The notes under the pieces: model-generated
What the model saw: only the letters and a program-made list of their open reading frames with translations
Told to the model about the DNA's origin: nothing
The model's database searches: none
Shown here: piece by piece, positions 44,167 to 54,016 of the stretch
How positions within the stretch are numbered: position 1 is the first letter of the stretch
Layout of the letters: the number at the start of each line of letters is the position of its first letter
Assembly (NCBI RefSeq): GCF_000003815.2
Contig: NC_049996.1
Span: 13,737,297-13,801,296, forward strand
DNA from: Branchiostoma floridae
Taxonomy: Eukaryota; Chordata; Leptocardii; Amphioxiformes; Branchiostomatidae
Direction: 5' to 3'
Length of the DNA stretch: 64,000 nt
Program-made: the position numbers and the translations under genes

Positions 44167-44316
44167 TCAAGACTCTTGACAAATGTACCTTAGGTTATAA
44201 CCGCATGCAGTATCGTCCCACATAGGGGTATCCGTGGGTCCTGACCAGTATTGCACACAGTCGGAGGATTCAAACCATGCCTTGATACCCGAAGCAGGCT
44301 CTCCTGGATTCCATCC
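44167..44316 (-). CDS. Gene C CTLD exon 2
   Basis: Phase 0 exon with acceptor GTAAG. Reads [33 protein letters not shown] and stop. EPA replaces the EPN/QPD sugar-specificity triplet; WDD keeps an acidic residue at the WND site. All cysteines are present. Confidence 0.8.
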   Translation of the reverse strand, partial: GWNPGEPASGIKAWFESSDCVQYWSGPTDTPMWDDTACGYNLRYICQES

Positions 44317-47300
44317 CTTACCCGAAAAAAAAAGCAAAAAAGTCACTTTATTGTCAAGAAGTAACATTGCACAAATATCTTTGATATGGGTGTATCGTTT
44401 TCTATACTCCACTTCTGAAACCTAGTGCGCTGAGTAAAACGTAAACTATATGAAGCACTAACAATGATTACAATGACCTTGAAGCAAAATAGCACGATAC
44501 ATTTTATTTTTTCTAATAGCTTCACAAAAAATACTTTTTAAGAGTTGTTCTCTGACAAAAGGGAACATCACAGAGAAATATCCGAATTCAAGTTGTAATA
44601 GATTGCGTTTAACGAATGAATAAATACGTTAATTACATTAACCTTTAATTAACTAAAAAAAACTTGTCAGGAGAAACAGGATGATGCGGGGATAAAAGGA
44701 AAAAGAACTTTGTACGGAGAGGGGAAGTTCCTATTTGTATTCTGTCTTCACAAGACCTCTACTACATGTACTCTTTTGAGATGGCATCAAACAAAACGTG
44801 TTAACGTACCTGATAATGGTGGTCATGGTCATCTAGGCTAGATCCGTCTGCCCATAGCCAGGATCCAGATTCCTTCAATCCAATCCAGTACTTGGAGTCC
44901 TTTCCGTACTTGTTGACAATCACATTTCTCAGAGCGACGTCCAGTTCTTTCGTTTTCGGCATGGCTAGTGTGGCTCCCTCTCTCTCACAGTCCGCCTGCG
45001 CGTCTTCGTAGTCCTTTTCTTCAAGTCCAACCCGGATGCACGTTTGAGCAATTAGTTGATAGCCAGCTCTGCATGTAGCTGAAACAGTCACAGGAGTTTT
45101 TGGTCAGCGTTCATCCTTTTTGGATTTCCTGCTGCATGTGTATTATCCAGCCGGTATAGATGATCTTGTGCAAGTCATGCAAGTCTTTGAGTTACTTGAG
45201 TTGCTTTTAAAGCTGATTGAATATATATAACATGATCAACTTTCTGACTTCCAGATTGGTCATGACGTCGAGAAAGACGTGCTTGAATGTAGCAGCTTTT
45301 GGCAGCTTTTGAAAGTAATATTGTCAGAAATAACTTTCTGGAGGCTTATTCCTTGGTAGCCAAATGGTACAAAAGTTCAAATGATTTTGAGCAACCACTT
45401 ACCTTGCTATACAGCTTCAAAAAAGTGCACATCAACATACTAGCAGCTAAGATACTTGGTACAGAAAATTAAAAAAAAATAAATGAACGACTTAAGATAC
45501 CACCTTTGCAAGTGGGAACTCTTCCGCCCCATGTAACGTCCGCCTGGCAACTGATGGTTTTCGCACCCACAAGGTTGTATCCGTAGCCACAGGTGAAGTG
45601 CATTGATCCTCGGTACGCCGTAGAACCTGTCATGTGGCCATTGGCTGGAGGCACCAGTGGTGGGCATTGCACAGCTGAAACATAGAATCGTGATAAAGTT
45701 ATTATGCTTGAGAGAAAAGAAGAAAAGGTAACACTGTTGTGGCTGCAATATTGCATATTTCTTTTATACATGAAAACTTTACAAGCAGATGTAATATGGT
45801 GGACCCTACTAAACGTTCACTACTTTATTTCAGCAAGGTAGGATACATTGGTAGTTACAGACTCGAACTTGTAACATTTAAACTGGATCTTGATCTAAAT
45901 TGTCTTCAGAAGTTACCTGTACATGTTGGTGAACCTCCACTCCAAGTCCCGTCAGACTGACAGGTACGTGTTGAAGTACCGACCAGCTTGTATCCTGGGT
46001 TACAGGTGAAGGTGGACACGTCTCCGTAGGAGTTGGAGCCAGTCATGGCACCGTTTGCTGGGGGTTGCAGCTTTGTACATCTTACAGCTGTACAGAGAGA
46101 GACAAAATGCCATTTTGATTAATCTATGAAGAGTTTATATGGCATCTACACAGTTTCTGATCCTTTACAGACAGACATAATCTGGCTATATGCACTCCTT
46201 TCCTACATTTAAGCTATTAAACATCAAAGCCCTTAATACATGTACCTTGGCAAGTAGGGACCCTGTCACTCCATGTACCGTCTGCCTGGCACCTGATGCT
46301 TTCTGCACCTACAAGTTTGTACCCACGGTTGCAGCTGAAGTACGTCAATTCCTTGTAGGACTTGGTCCCTCTCATGATGACATTGACTGAAGGTTTCAGT
46401 GTCGGGCATTGTACAGCTGAAACACAGATTTCACATATGACAAAATCAACACCAAGCATATATCTTTACTAGGGAAGAAACCAACGGTCAATCTTAACCT
46501 TGTCATACGGAGCACAGAATTCACAAAACCATGTATACAGGATAGACATTGTATTGAACATTTGTTTCTTCTGAATAACATACCACTGCATGTTGGTGAT
46601 ATTCCGCTCCAAGTCCCGTCAGACTGACAGGTACGTGTAGAAGCGCCGACCAGCTTGTATCCTGGGTTACAGGAGAAGGTGACCACGTCTCCGTAGGAGT
46701 TGGAGCCAGTCATGGCACCGTTTGCTGGGGGTGCCAGCTGTGAACACTGCGGTGCGGTTGTCACCTGTGGCAGTGCGGTTGTCACCTGTGGCGTGTTTGT
46801 CACCCGAGGCAGTGTGGTTGTCACCTGTGGCGTGGTTGTCACCTGTGGCGGTGTGGTCGTCACCTGTGGCAGTGTGGTCGTCACCTGTGGCAGTGTGGCT
46901 GTCACCGGTGACAGTGTGGTTGTCATCCAAGGCATTTCCGTTGGTATCGCAACATCAAAACTGTTGTTCTATTTGGGTAAAGAAAAGTACAATCTATGTT
47001 TGTATCCTGCAAGTCAACAACGTAGCACAATGTAAAGGGACTGTTTGTGCTTGCAGGTGTAAATTTGTAGTTGTAAAATCAATATCATGTTAGATTTACT
47101 TACTTCAGTTGCAGTTATCTCCGACATTGATGCCAGAAACATGCTGGTTGCTAGATGTAGTCCGGTTGTTTTTGTTTTTGAGACAATAAAGGACGGCTTC
47201 GTCAAATCAACTGGCAGGTAGATTACAGTTGAATTGATACCTTTCACAGGCTTAGCAGTTGTCCAATTGCCTTCATCTGTCATCACAGCGGGCTATCAAA

Positions 47301-50300
47301 AATAGAGGTAATCTTAATCTTAGTTTAATCTCTCATTTCATAAACGGCAAAGATTACTGTTTAAGATTAAAGTAATTGTAGAGCAAAATAAATCTTCCCC
47401 CTCTGACTCTATTTTCATTTTATTTTTCCAGTTTAAAAGTAAACCTTATTTCCGAGAATGTCGCAAGAGTTCTTTCATTTTATTAAATTAAATTAGATTG
47501 AAACTCCTGCAAATTGTAGTAACAGGATGCTGCAAATTTTGGTGATTCAGTTGATATATATACTCTTTGATATATATGATTGTGGATGTATGTTGATTGA
47601 CTCATTGAATCTAATGTATAAGACTAACCGTGTTGATTGTCATTAGCCTTTCAGGTGTGGTAGTGAGATATGATATAGTTCCAGCGCCTATCGCTGCGGC
47701 CACTGCAACTGCGATGAAGATTAGCAGGTGGTAACTGGTAAGCGTCATTTTGCAGCTTGTGGCACTCCAACAACTGTTTCCTGTATCTTTGGGGTCTGTG
47801 ATAAATCAAACGGTTTGCATAAATGGTGTGCACTACATGCATGTGTCATTTTTATCATATTTACAGAGGTTCATATCAAACCCCTGGAACGATGCAATAG
47901 AGAATTATGAAGAAGGATCCGTTGGCAATGGTAAGAGAATATCAATCAAAAGTCCAATTGCTGCAATGACTGACCATGTTATCTATTCAATTCAATTGTA
48001 GTTGTGAGGGAATAATAAAATATACCGTGGTTTATGTTTGTTATAATGAATTCATATCACACTACATATAGTTATATATATCATATAGTGTTTGTTCAAA
48101 CTTGCTACATATATTATGATTATTTTGCATCCATTTAGCATACTTAATTAGAATCTTCTGTGCCACGACTCTCACATCGCTGTGTTAATTCATAACTAAT
48201 GCCTTTTTTGCACTATCATTGGGTAGTAGAGGAATGAACACTCATCTCTCTTTACCTTGTCGGAAGGCACCAGGCACATACATCTCATTGTACAGTAGGT
48301 CAGAAACGTTACAGCCTGCAGTTTTGGGGAGTATACATAGACAAACTGTTCATTAGAGCCCACTTTATAAGAATGCTACCTTACAAAGTGCAGTAACGAT
48401 AGTAATATGAACGTAAAAACAAACTTCTGCCTTTATTACCTTGTCGGAAGGCGCCAGGAACATACGTCCCGTCGTCCAGAAGACCAGGAATGTTGGAGTC
48501 CGTAGTTTTGGGGACTGAATCGTCCGTCTCTGTATCAGCCGGTTGTTGCCGTAGGTTGTTAATGTCATCACTGTCCAGATAGTTGTACACGTTCGCGTTG
48601 CTGGTGTTAGGGACCTCATTGCTGTCAGTCGACGCAATTTCGACCTTGATTTCTCCTCCTTTGGAAAAAGGACGAATAGAAATATTCAATACATGAATAG
48701 CTCGGGAATGAATAGCTTATGAATAGCTTAGTTTAATTGACTTAAAAGTATAGTAAAAGCCAACTAATTGCACAACGGATTACCACGCACATCTCTTAAT
48801 TGCATGGGATGCAAAAATCCTAAACAGGTGTGTTGCAGCTGGGTAACTTCGCATTGTTGCAACACCTGGATAATTGCAGNNNNNNNNNNNNNNNNNNNNN
48901 NNNNNNNNNNNNNNNNNNNNNNNNNNNNNNNNNNNNNNNNNNNNNNNNNNNNNNNNNNNNNNNNNNNNNNNNNNNNNNNTATAGTAGAAAGCAGCCCAAA
49001 CTGTGTGTGTGTGTGTGGTTGGGTAGGGGTGCACAGTTGGTAGAAATACTTAGATTTCTTTGCAGACAAAATGTCTCCACCGTGAAGAAGAGACTGAGGC
49101 CACTCGATATTTGATTTTAAAATGGCAGGGTATTCGTATAGATTTTTGCGACAAAAAAATATCACCAGTATCACTTGTAGATAAGGTCGTACCTGTATTG
49201 ATGTCTTGGCTTGGAAGTGGTGGGAGCGGGCGACGAGCTTTGTTGTCCCCATCGTTAGCCTTCTGATCTTTTTCCTTTGTTATCGTCGCCCTCGAGATAC
49301 CTTAAGAGCAAGGACAATGGGGTCACTGAACTGTAGATATGCAAAATCTGCAACTAAAATGTATGATGGGCGAAAAACTTAAGAGTTTGACAACATGTAC
49401 CTGTTGTTAGTAACTATGAAACACCTAATGTACAACCCGAGTTAATTGATTTTAGTTATATTATAATTGTTTTAGTTTTATGCAGACTAAATTCTAGGCA
49501 CTCCTTCATCATTAAGTGGCATCTCAATAAACTAAAGTCAAAGGCGAGGGGGGAGTAATTAGTATGGATACGGATGGACCGTGGTTAATTAGAAAATTGG
49601 ACAAGATTGCAGAAAAACGTACGTAGATGGAACAGTTAAGAGTATAAAGATCAGCAATGTCGTAGACCTCAACATTGATCGTAGACAGAATTACTGTAAT
49701 GACAATGTTTTATGAATTATACATGAATTTTAAGGTTGAAATGAAGTGAACATTCAGAATACGAAACGCACCTTCGCCATCTTCCTGTACTAATGCATCA
49801 GGCACCTTCTGGCATACAGGAACTGTGAGAACGCCCGTCCCCACAACGGCTGTCTGTCTATGTTGTTTTTCCTGTTCGTCGGTATGTCGTCGCTTGTTGA
49901 TTTCATCTTTGTCTACGTAATGGTACATGTGGATGTCAGGATCTTCATGGTCCCCTTTGCCAGCAGAGAGTGTTAAACTTAGCTCTCTACCTGCAAGGAG
50001 TTAAAAAAAGTACCATGTTATGAAACAGGAAACATTTAGTATGTGTAGACGAATTTATTTTGATAGAATGAAAGTTACACTAGTATCTACTATGGAAAGG
50101 GCTTTGAAAACAGAGTGTGTATGTGGTGTGTGTGTGGGGGGGGGGGGGGGGGCTGGGTTGCCTCTGAGGAGCAAGTTGAATGTTTCGAGAGGTAAATCTG
50201 GTAAAGACAAGATTTGTATAGCTTTTGAAGTAGTAGAATGCATCCTACCTGTTCTTACGTAGTGGTATGGGAGTGGTGGCAACGGGCGACGGGCTTTGTT

Positions 50301-50354
50301 GTCTCCACTATGCGCCATGTCCACCTGACAAGGATCCTTTTTAGTTGTGGTCAT
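44167..50354 (-). CDS. Gene C: type II CTLD receptor with long signalling-type tail
   Basis: Exons (5' to 3'): 50249-50354, 49772-49990, 49193-49300, 48440-48658, 47629-47795, 47104-47292, 46584-46968, 46246-46416, 45917-46087, 45504-45674, 44810-45078, 44167-44316. Phases match throughout; about 774 residues (794 with optional exon 48256-48315). The start MTTTKKDP is chosen because the longer upstream frame is broken by a stop in gene D. Four cytosolic exons carry two RRPLPPLP SH3 ligands and several tyrosine boxes. Then one membrane helix, an N-glycosylated linker (NWT, NST), a Thr-rich stalk fused to a CCP, three more CCPs and a complete CTLD. Most complete member of the minus-strand arm. 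Likely a cell-surface pattern-recognition or self/non-self receptor; ligand unknown. Confidence 0.8.
44810..45078 (-). CDS. Gene C CTLD exon 1
   Basis: A 269-base phase 1-0 exon, two codons longer than in D and E (DDHDHHYQ end). Reads [50 protein letters not shown]. Confidence 0.8.
45504..46416 (-). CDS. Gene C three CCP exons
   Basis: Exons 46246-46416, 45917-46087 and 45504-45674, each 171 bases and phase 1-1. They encode CCPs starting CPTLKPSVNV, CTKLQPPANG and CPPLVPPANG. The first and second have near-identical copies in gene E (62988-63158, 62663-62833); the third differs more from 62250-62420. Confidence 0.8.
46584..46968 (-). CDS. Gene C Thr-rich stalk plus first CCP
   Basis: Phase 0 in, phase 1 out (GTATGT). 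NNSFDVAIPTEMPW leads into about nine VTTTLPQ/VTTTPQ repeats, then CSQLAPPANG to PTC. Same length (385 bases) and about 98 percent identical to gene E 63320-63704. Confidence 0.8.
47104..47292 (-). CDS. Gene C extracellular linker exon
   Basis: Phase 0-0 exon of 63 codons with a GTAAGT donor. Contains NWT and NST N-glycosylation sites, and a hydrophobic/Thr segment (TGLHLATSMFLASM). Present in C, D (55068-55238) and E, absent from A and B. No known domain recognised. Confidence 0.7.
47629..47795 (-). CDS. Gene C transmembrane exon
   Basis: Phase 1 in (ATCACAG), phase 0 out (GTTAGT). DPKDTGNSCWSATSCKM, then the helix LLIFIAVAVAAAIGAGTISYL, then TTTPERLMTIN. Homologous to the A, B and D exons, with two cysteines just inside the membrane. 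Confidence 0.8.
48256..48315 (-). CDS. Gene C optional 20-codon cytosolic exon
   Basis: A phase 1-1 cassette with acceptor CTGCAG and donor GTAAAG encoding SDLLYNEMYVPGAFRQ, a duplicate of the 3' third of exon 48440-48658. It adds a YNEM tyrosine and a second YVPGAxRQ box. Gene D has a related segment near 56340-56400 with a changed box (FVPSAFRQ). Possible alternative exon. Confidence 0.4.
48440..50354 (-). CDS. Gene C cytosolic tail exons
   Basis: Four exons, all leaving in phase 1. 50249-50354: MTTTKKDP ending KARRPLPPLPYHYVRT. 49772-49990: MYHYVDKDEINKRR box and a KVPDALVQEDGEG end. 49193-49300: KARRPLPPLPSQDINT, a second SH3-ligand copy in which the tyrosine is serine. 48440-48658: VYNYLDSDDINNLRQQ box and YVPGAFRQ before the membrane exon. 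RPLPPLP is a well-known class I Src-family SH3 ligand; L-P-Y-H-Y-V fits the ITIM pattern. Confidence 0.7.
48880..48979. other. Assembly gap (100 N)
   Basis: Exactly 100 N in an intron of gene C, directly next to a MITE fragment related to 18070-18206 (starting at about 48747). ORFs drawn through the gap are meaningless. Confidence 1.
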
Positions 50355-50560
50355 CTTCGACCAAACAGCTGAGGACCTAGGGTACTGGAGGTCACTTCCT
50401 CCACGTGCGAGCTGTTCAGTCTTATGCAAATTAAAATGTTTGTAGGAATTTTGCTCGATGAAATTAATTCGATTCGACGGAGATCAGACGACAGGCCACA
50501 AGAGAAACCTGAATATGGCTTGAAATTGTGAGGAATGAGCATGAGCTCGAGAGACAAGCA
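50355..50560 (-). promoter_or_regulatory. Conserved promoter region of gene C (E-box and octamer)
   Basis: Immediately upstream of the start codon, alignable with 56966-57170 of gene D. Contains CACGTG at 50402-50407 and a perfect octamer ATGCAAAT at 50424-50431, both kept in D with the same spacing. An octamer suggests POU-factor control; inferred from sequence only. Confidence 0.4.
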
Positions 50561-53335
50561 CTATTTTTTAAAGCAGTAGTTAAAACATTTTGGCCTTTTG
50601 ACGTTGGTAAGCTGTAGATCTACCTCACATCTAGACTGATCTGGTAAATGATAATGAATAAACAATAATTTATTAATGACAATTCATAAAATTGTCCATG
50701 GAATACGTATCACTTATTCAATGTTTTATGAATAAATTTAAGGAGCTTGTCCTTGTCTCAATCATGTGATGAAGAACGAAAACTAGCGCGTAGCAAAACG
50801 AGAGAGCATGTTATGTTACAGTTGGGAGCGATTTTCGATGCGCCCAAAATGAATTTCGACCTTTTTGACATTGTCGCACTGCAGCAACATTCTAATTTCT
50901 AATGCAATTAAATATTGTTTCGCATCAGAGTAACACGTGGTACTAAGTAGTTGCCTAAGGAATGCATCTAACCATTGATCAAAGAAAATAATTCTTTTAT
51001 CCAACCTTCTTTGTACCTTTCGTACAGTCAGTGAGCAGCTGTTTTGATCATTTGTAATTACTTTGATACGATCTGCATTCAATCAAGAAATGAATTGGTC
51101 TGCATTGCAAGCAGAAACATTTGGTAAACATGGCTGTTTGCAAAAAAACAAAACGTTATTTCTCTTAGCTTGAGAAGTAATCTGAGTGGGTCTAAATCAT
51201 AGTTATCATGGCATATTTGGAACATTATTTAGTTTTTTGTGGCATGAATTTTAAGGGAATTGTATACTGTATCTTGTATCCAAGAGGGGTCTTGTATTGA
51301 TATCAAAACAAGAAGCGAAATAAAGATACCTTTTCTGTCTGCTAAATTAATCAACATTATTGAGTTTTATCAATATCTATTGAATTTCTGTACGTATTCC
51401 TTTTGTAGATGGGCCCGTTCAATCGATAGTCCCAAAAAGAAAGGTCCAGATGGTTCTATATTCTACAAATAAAGGAATAGGAATTTGGCTTGCAAACAAT
51501 CAAGAAAAGAGTGAGCATATTATTTAATGGGCTTCTTCAAACCATCCGAGCCCTTCAACGGGACACAAACTGATATGAAGAAATTGTTCACAGGTATCAA
51601 TGAGAAAATGGTATCAAATCTTAGCCAAAATAAAGTATACATAGTACATGTAAATGTTTTGTTCTAACAAGTTTTTTTATCCATTTAGATAAAAATATGA
51701 AATATATGAAAGAAAAGTATTGATGAGAACGAGAAAGTAATATTTCGATGATATCAACACCTTTATTATGCTTTTCAAGATTGTTCCTACCAACTATTTT
51801 CGTATAATTTCTAAAGTAAAAGATATTAAGCACTTCTTTCACAATACATTTGATCTATCATGTAATCAGTTTATGTAGGTATAATCCACACCTGGCATTT
51901 TCAAGGATAGAAATTGTCTATTTAAAAACATTTTATATATAAACTGCCATTGTTCTTATCATATTGTCTTAATCGTAATGCATGAACTCTAAATTCACTA
52001 GTTTGTCAATTTGTGTGGATCAGTGAAGGAGGAAACCTTCCAAAGTCACAATCGCATTATAATTGTTGCTTACAATTTTAGGAACCCTGGCAAGTTATTG
52101 TAAAATGCTATTGGGAAGTTCATTCCCTTTTGTTGGAATAAACGTTTAAAACTAATTACACAAATTAGCACTGACGAATGTTCTGGTATTTTTACATGTC
52201 CTGACACAACGCTAATGAAATGTCCTGAAATTTTTTTACTTTGTTTACGTGACCATTTACCAAGGCTGTCACAAGATCTCTGAGTTCTTCCTTAAAACAT
52301 CAACATGTGCGATCATTCCACATTGGTGTTAATGTCATTCGTAAATCATCATTTTATATCATCATTAGATATTTGCAACCTTTGTTATTTCATCTCAGCA
52401 TACGTAATACAATAGCCTGAATTTTACTAGATGTTTTTCTTCTATCAGCAAATTCCAAAGGAGATAAATTCTCTGGCCAGGGACAGAGGCCTGAGGACTT
52501 TCATCCACTTCACGAGAAAACCTTCCCTAGTCACAATCTAATTACAATGGTTGTTTACGGTTTCTGCTACCCATACTAATCAGTGTGAAGTGTTATTGAC
52601 ATGCTAAAGCTACTCCTTTTTCTTGTAATAAACGTTAAAAATTTATAACAATTATATAACTGACAAATGAACTGGATTTTGTTTACATTTTTTAAGTAAT
52701 ACTAATCAAATGTGCTTAATAATCTTACTTCCACAGTGATATTGTATATATAATTTTATAAAGATTACAAGATCTTCAAGTTGTTCCATAGAGAAATTAC
52801 ATCTAAAATCATTCCACATTGCCGTTAATGTTAACGTTATTCCTTTAATACGCTCATATTAAATGGTAACATCATGATCGAAGCATAATACTTCCTCTGA
52901 ATGACAAAAATAAAGGAAAAATATATGTAACAACAGTTTGAAAACGTTAACATAATATATTGTATGATATTGGGACTTAGTCATAAGTTTTCAAGTTATT
53001 AAGTGAACAAATAAAAAAGTTACCTTCATACAAGTTTTCTGAACGAATAGATTACAAGACTGAAACAGCAGCTACAACGACGCCATTGTCAGTATTGATA
53101 TGACAAATAAAGCAATGGCACCACATGCAAGTAAGCAAAGCATACATGTAGAAAAGAAAAGAAACACATTAGGCCGTATATATGACATGCCATGCCTCAA
53201 CTCGCAAGAAAGAAACCAAAACTGGAAATTTAAGTGAACACAACCTACTTGCACTGGCCAAGTTGGTGCATCTCCTATTAAGCGTATCACCAAGCTTTAA
53301 GCTAGTTAAATTGCTATGTTTTTGAGCAGGGTGTT
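50561..53335. other. Intergenic C-D spacer, no gene seen
   Basis: AT-rich, paralogous to 57171-60330 in the same order (for example ATCCAAGAGGGGTCTTGTAT at 51278 and 57848), showing that the duplicated unit includes the spacer. No coding exon recognised. Confidence 0.5.
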
Positions 53336-54016
53336 TTAAGAATCCTGACAGATGTACCTTAGGTTATTACCGCATCCAGTATCGTCCCACATAGGGGTGC
53401 CCGTGGGTCCTGACCAGTACTGTACACAGTCTAAAGAACGCAACCATGCATGGATACCCGAAGGCTCTCCTGGATTCCATCCCTAACCCGAAAAAAGGCA
53501 AATAAGTCACTTTATTGTCAAGAAGTAACATATCTATGATATGGGCATATCGTTTTCTATAATCCACTTCTGAAACCTAGTGCGCTGAGTAAAACGTAAG
53601 ACTCTGAGATTTTTGTCTACAAACCAACAAAACCTACAGTAGCCTAACAATGAACACCTTGAATGGATGACCTTGAAGCAAATTAGCACGATTCTTTTCT
53701 AATGGCTTCACGATCAATACTTTTTAAGTAACACACAAAGCGTGTTAACGCACCTTGTAATGGTTGTCCTGTAACATAGACCCGTCTTCCCATTGCCAGT
53801 ATCCACAGTCCTTCAATCCAATCCAGTACTCGGAGTTTTTTCCGAACTTGTCGACAATCAGGTTTCTCAGAGCGACGTCCAGTTCCTCCGTTTTCGGCAT
53901 GGCTAGCGTGGATCCCCCTCTCCTACAGGCCATTTGCGCGTCTTCGTAGTTCTTTTTGTCAAGAACAACCCGGATGCACGTTTGAGCAATTAGTTGGTAG
54001 CCAGCTCTGCATGTAG
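53336..54016 (-). CDS. Gene D CTLD exons
   Basis: Exon 1 at 53754-54016 ([49 protein letters not shown]) and exon 2 at 53336-53482 ([27 protein letters not shown]). An extra cysteine is present in LKDCG, which could be free or pair between chains. EPS replaces EPN. Confidence 0.75.

Noticed and set aside
48764-49252. ORFs crossing the N gap
   Set aside because: The gap translates as X and the flanks are intron sequence.
50055-50429. Longer N-terminus for gene C starting at 50429
   Set aside because: The equivalent frame in gene D contains a stop before MTTTEKDP, and the MTTT start is the conserved one.
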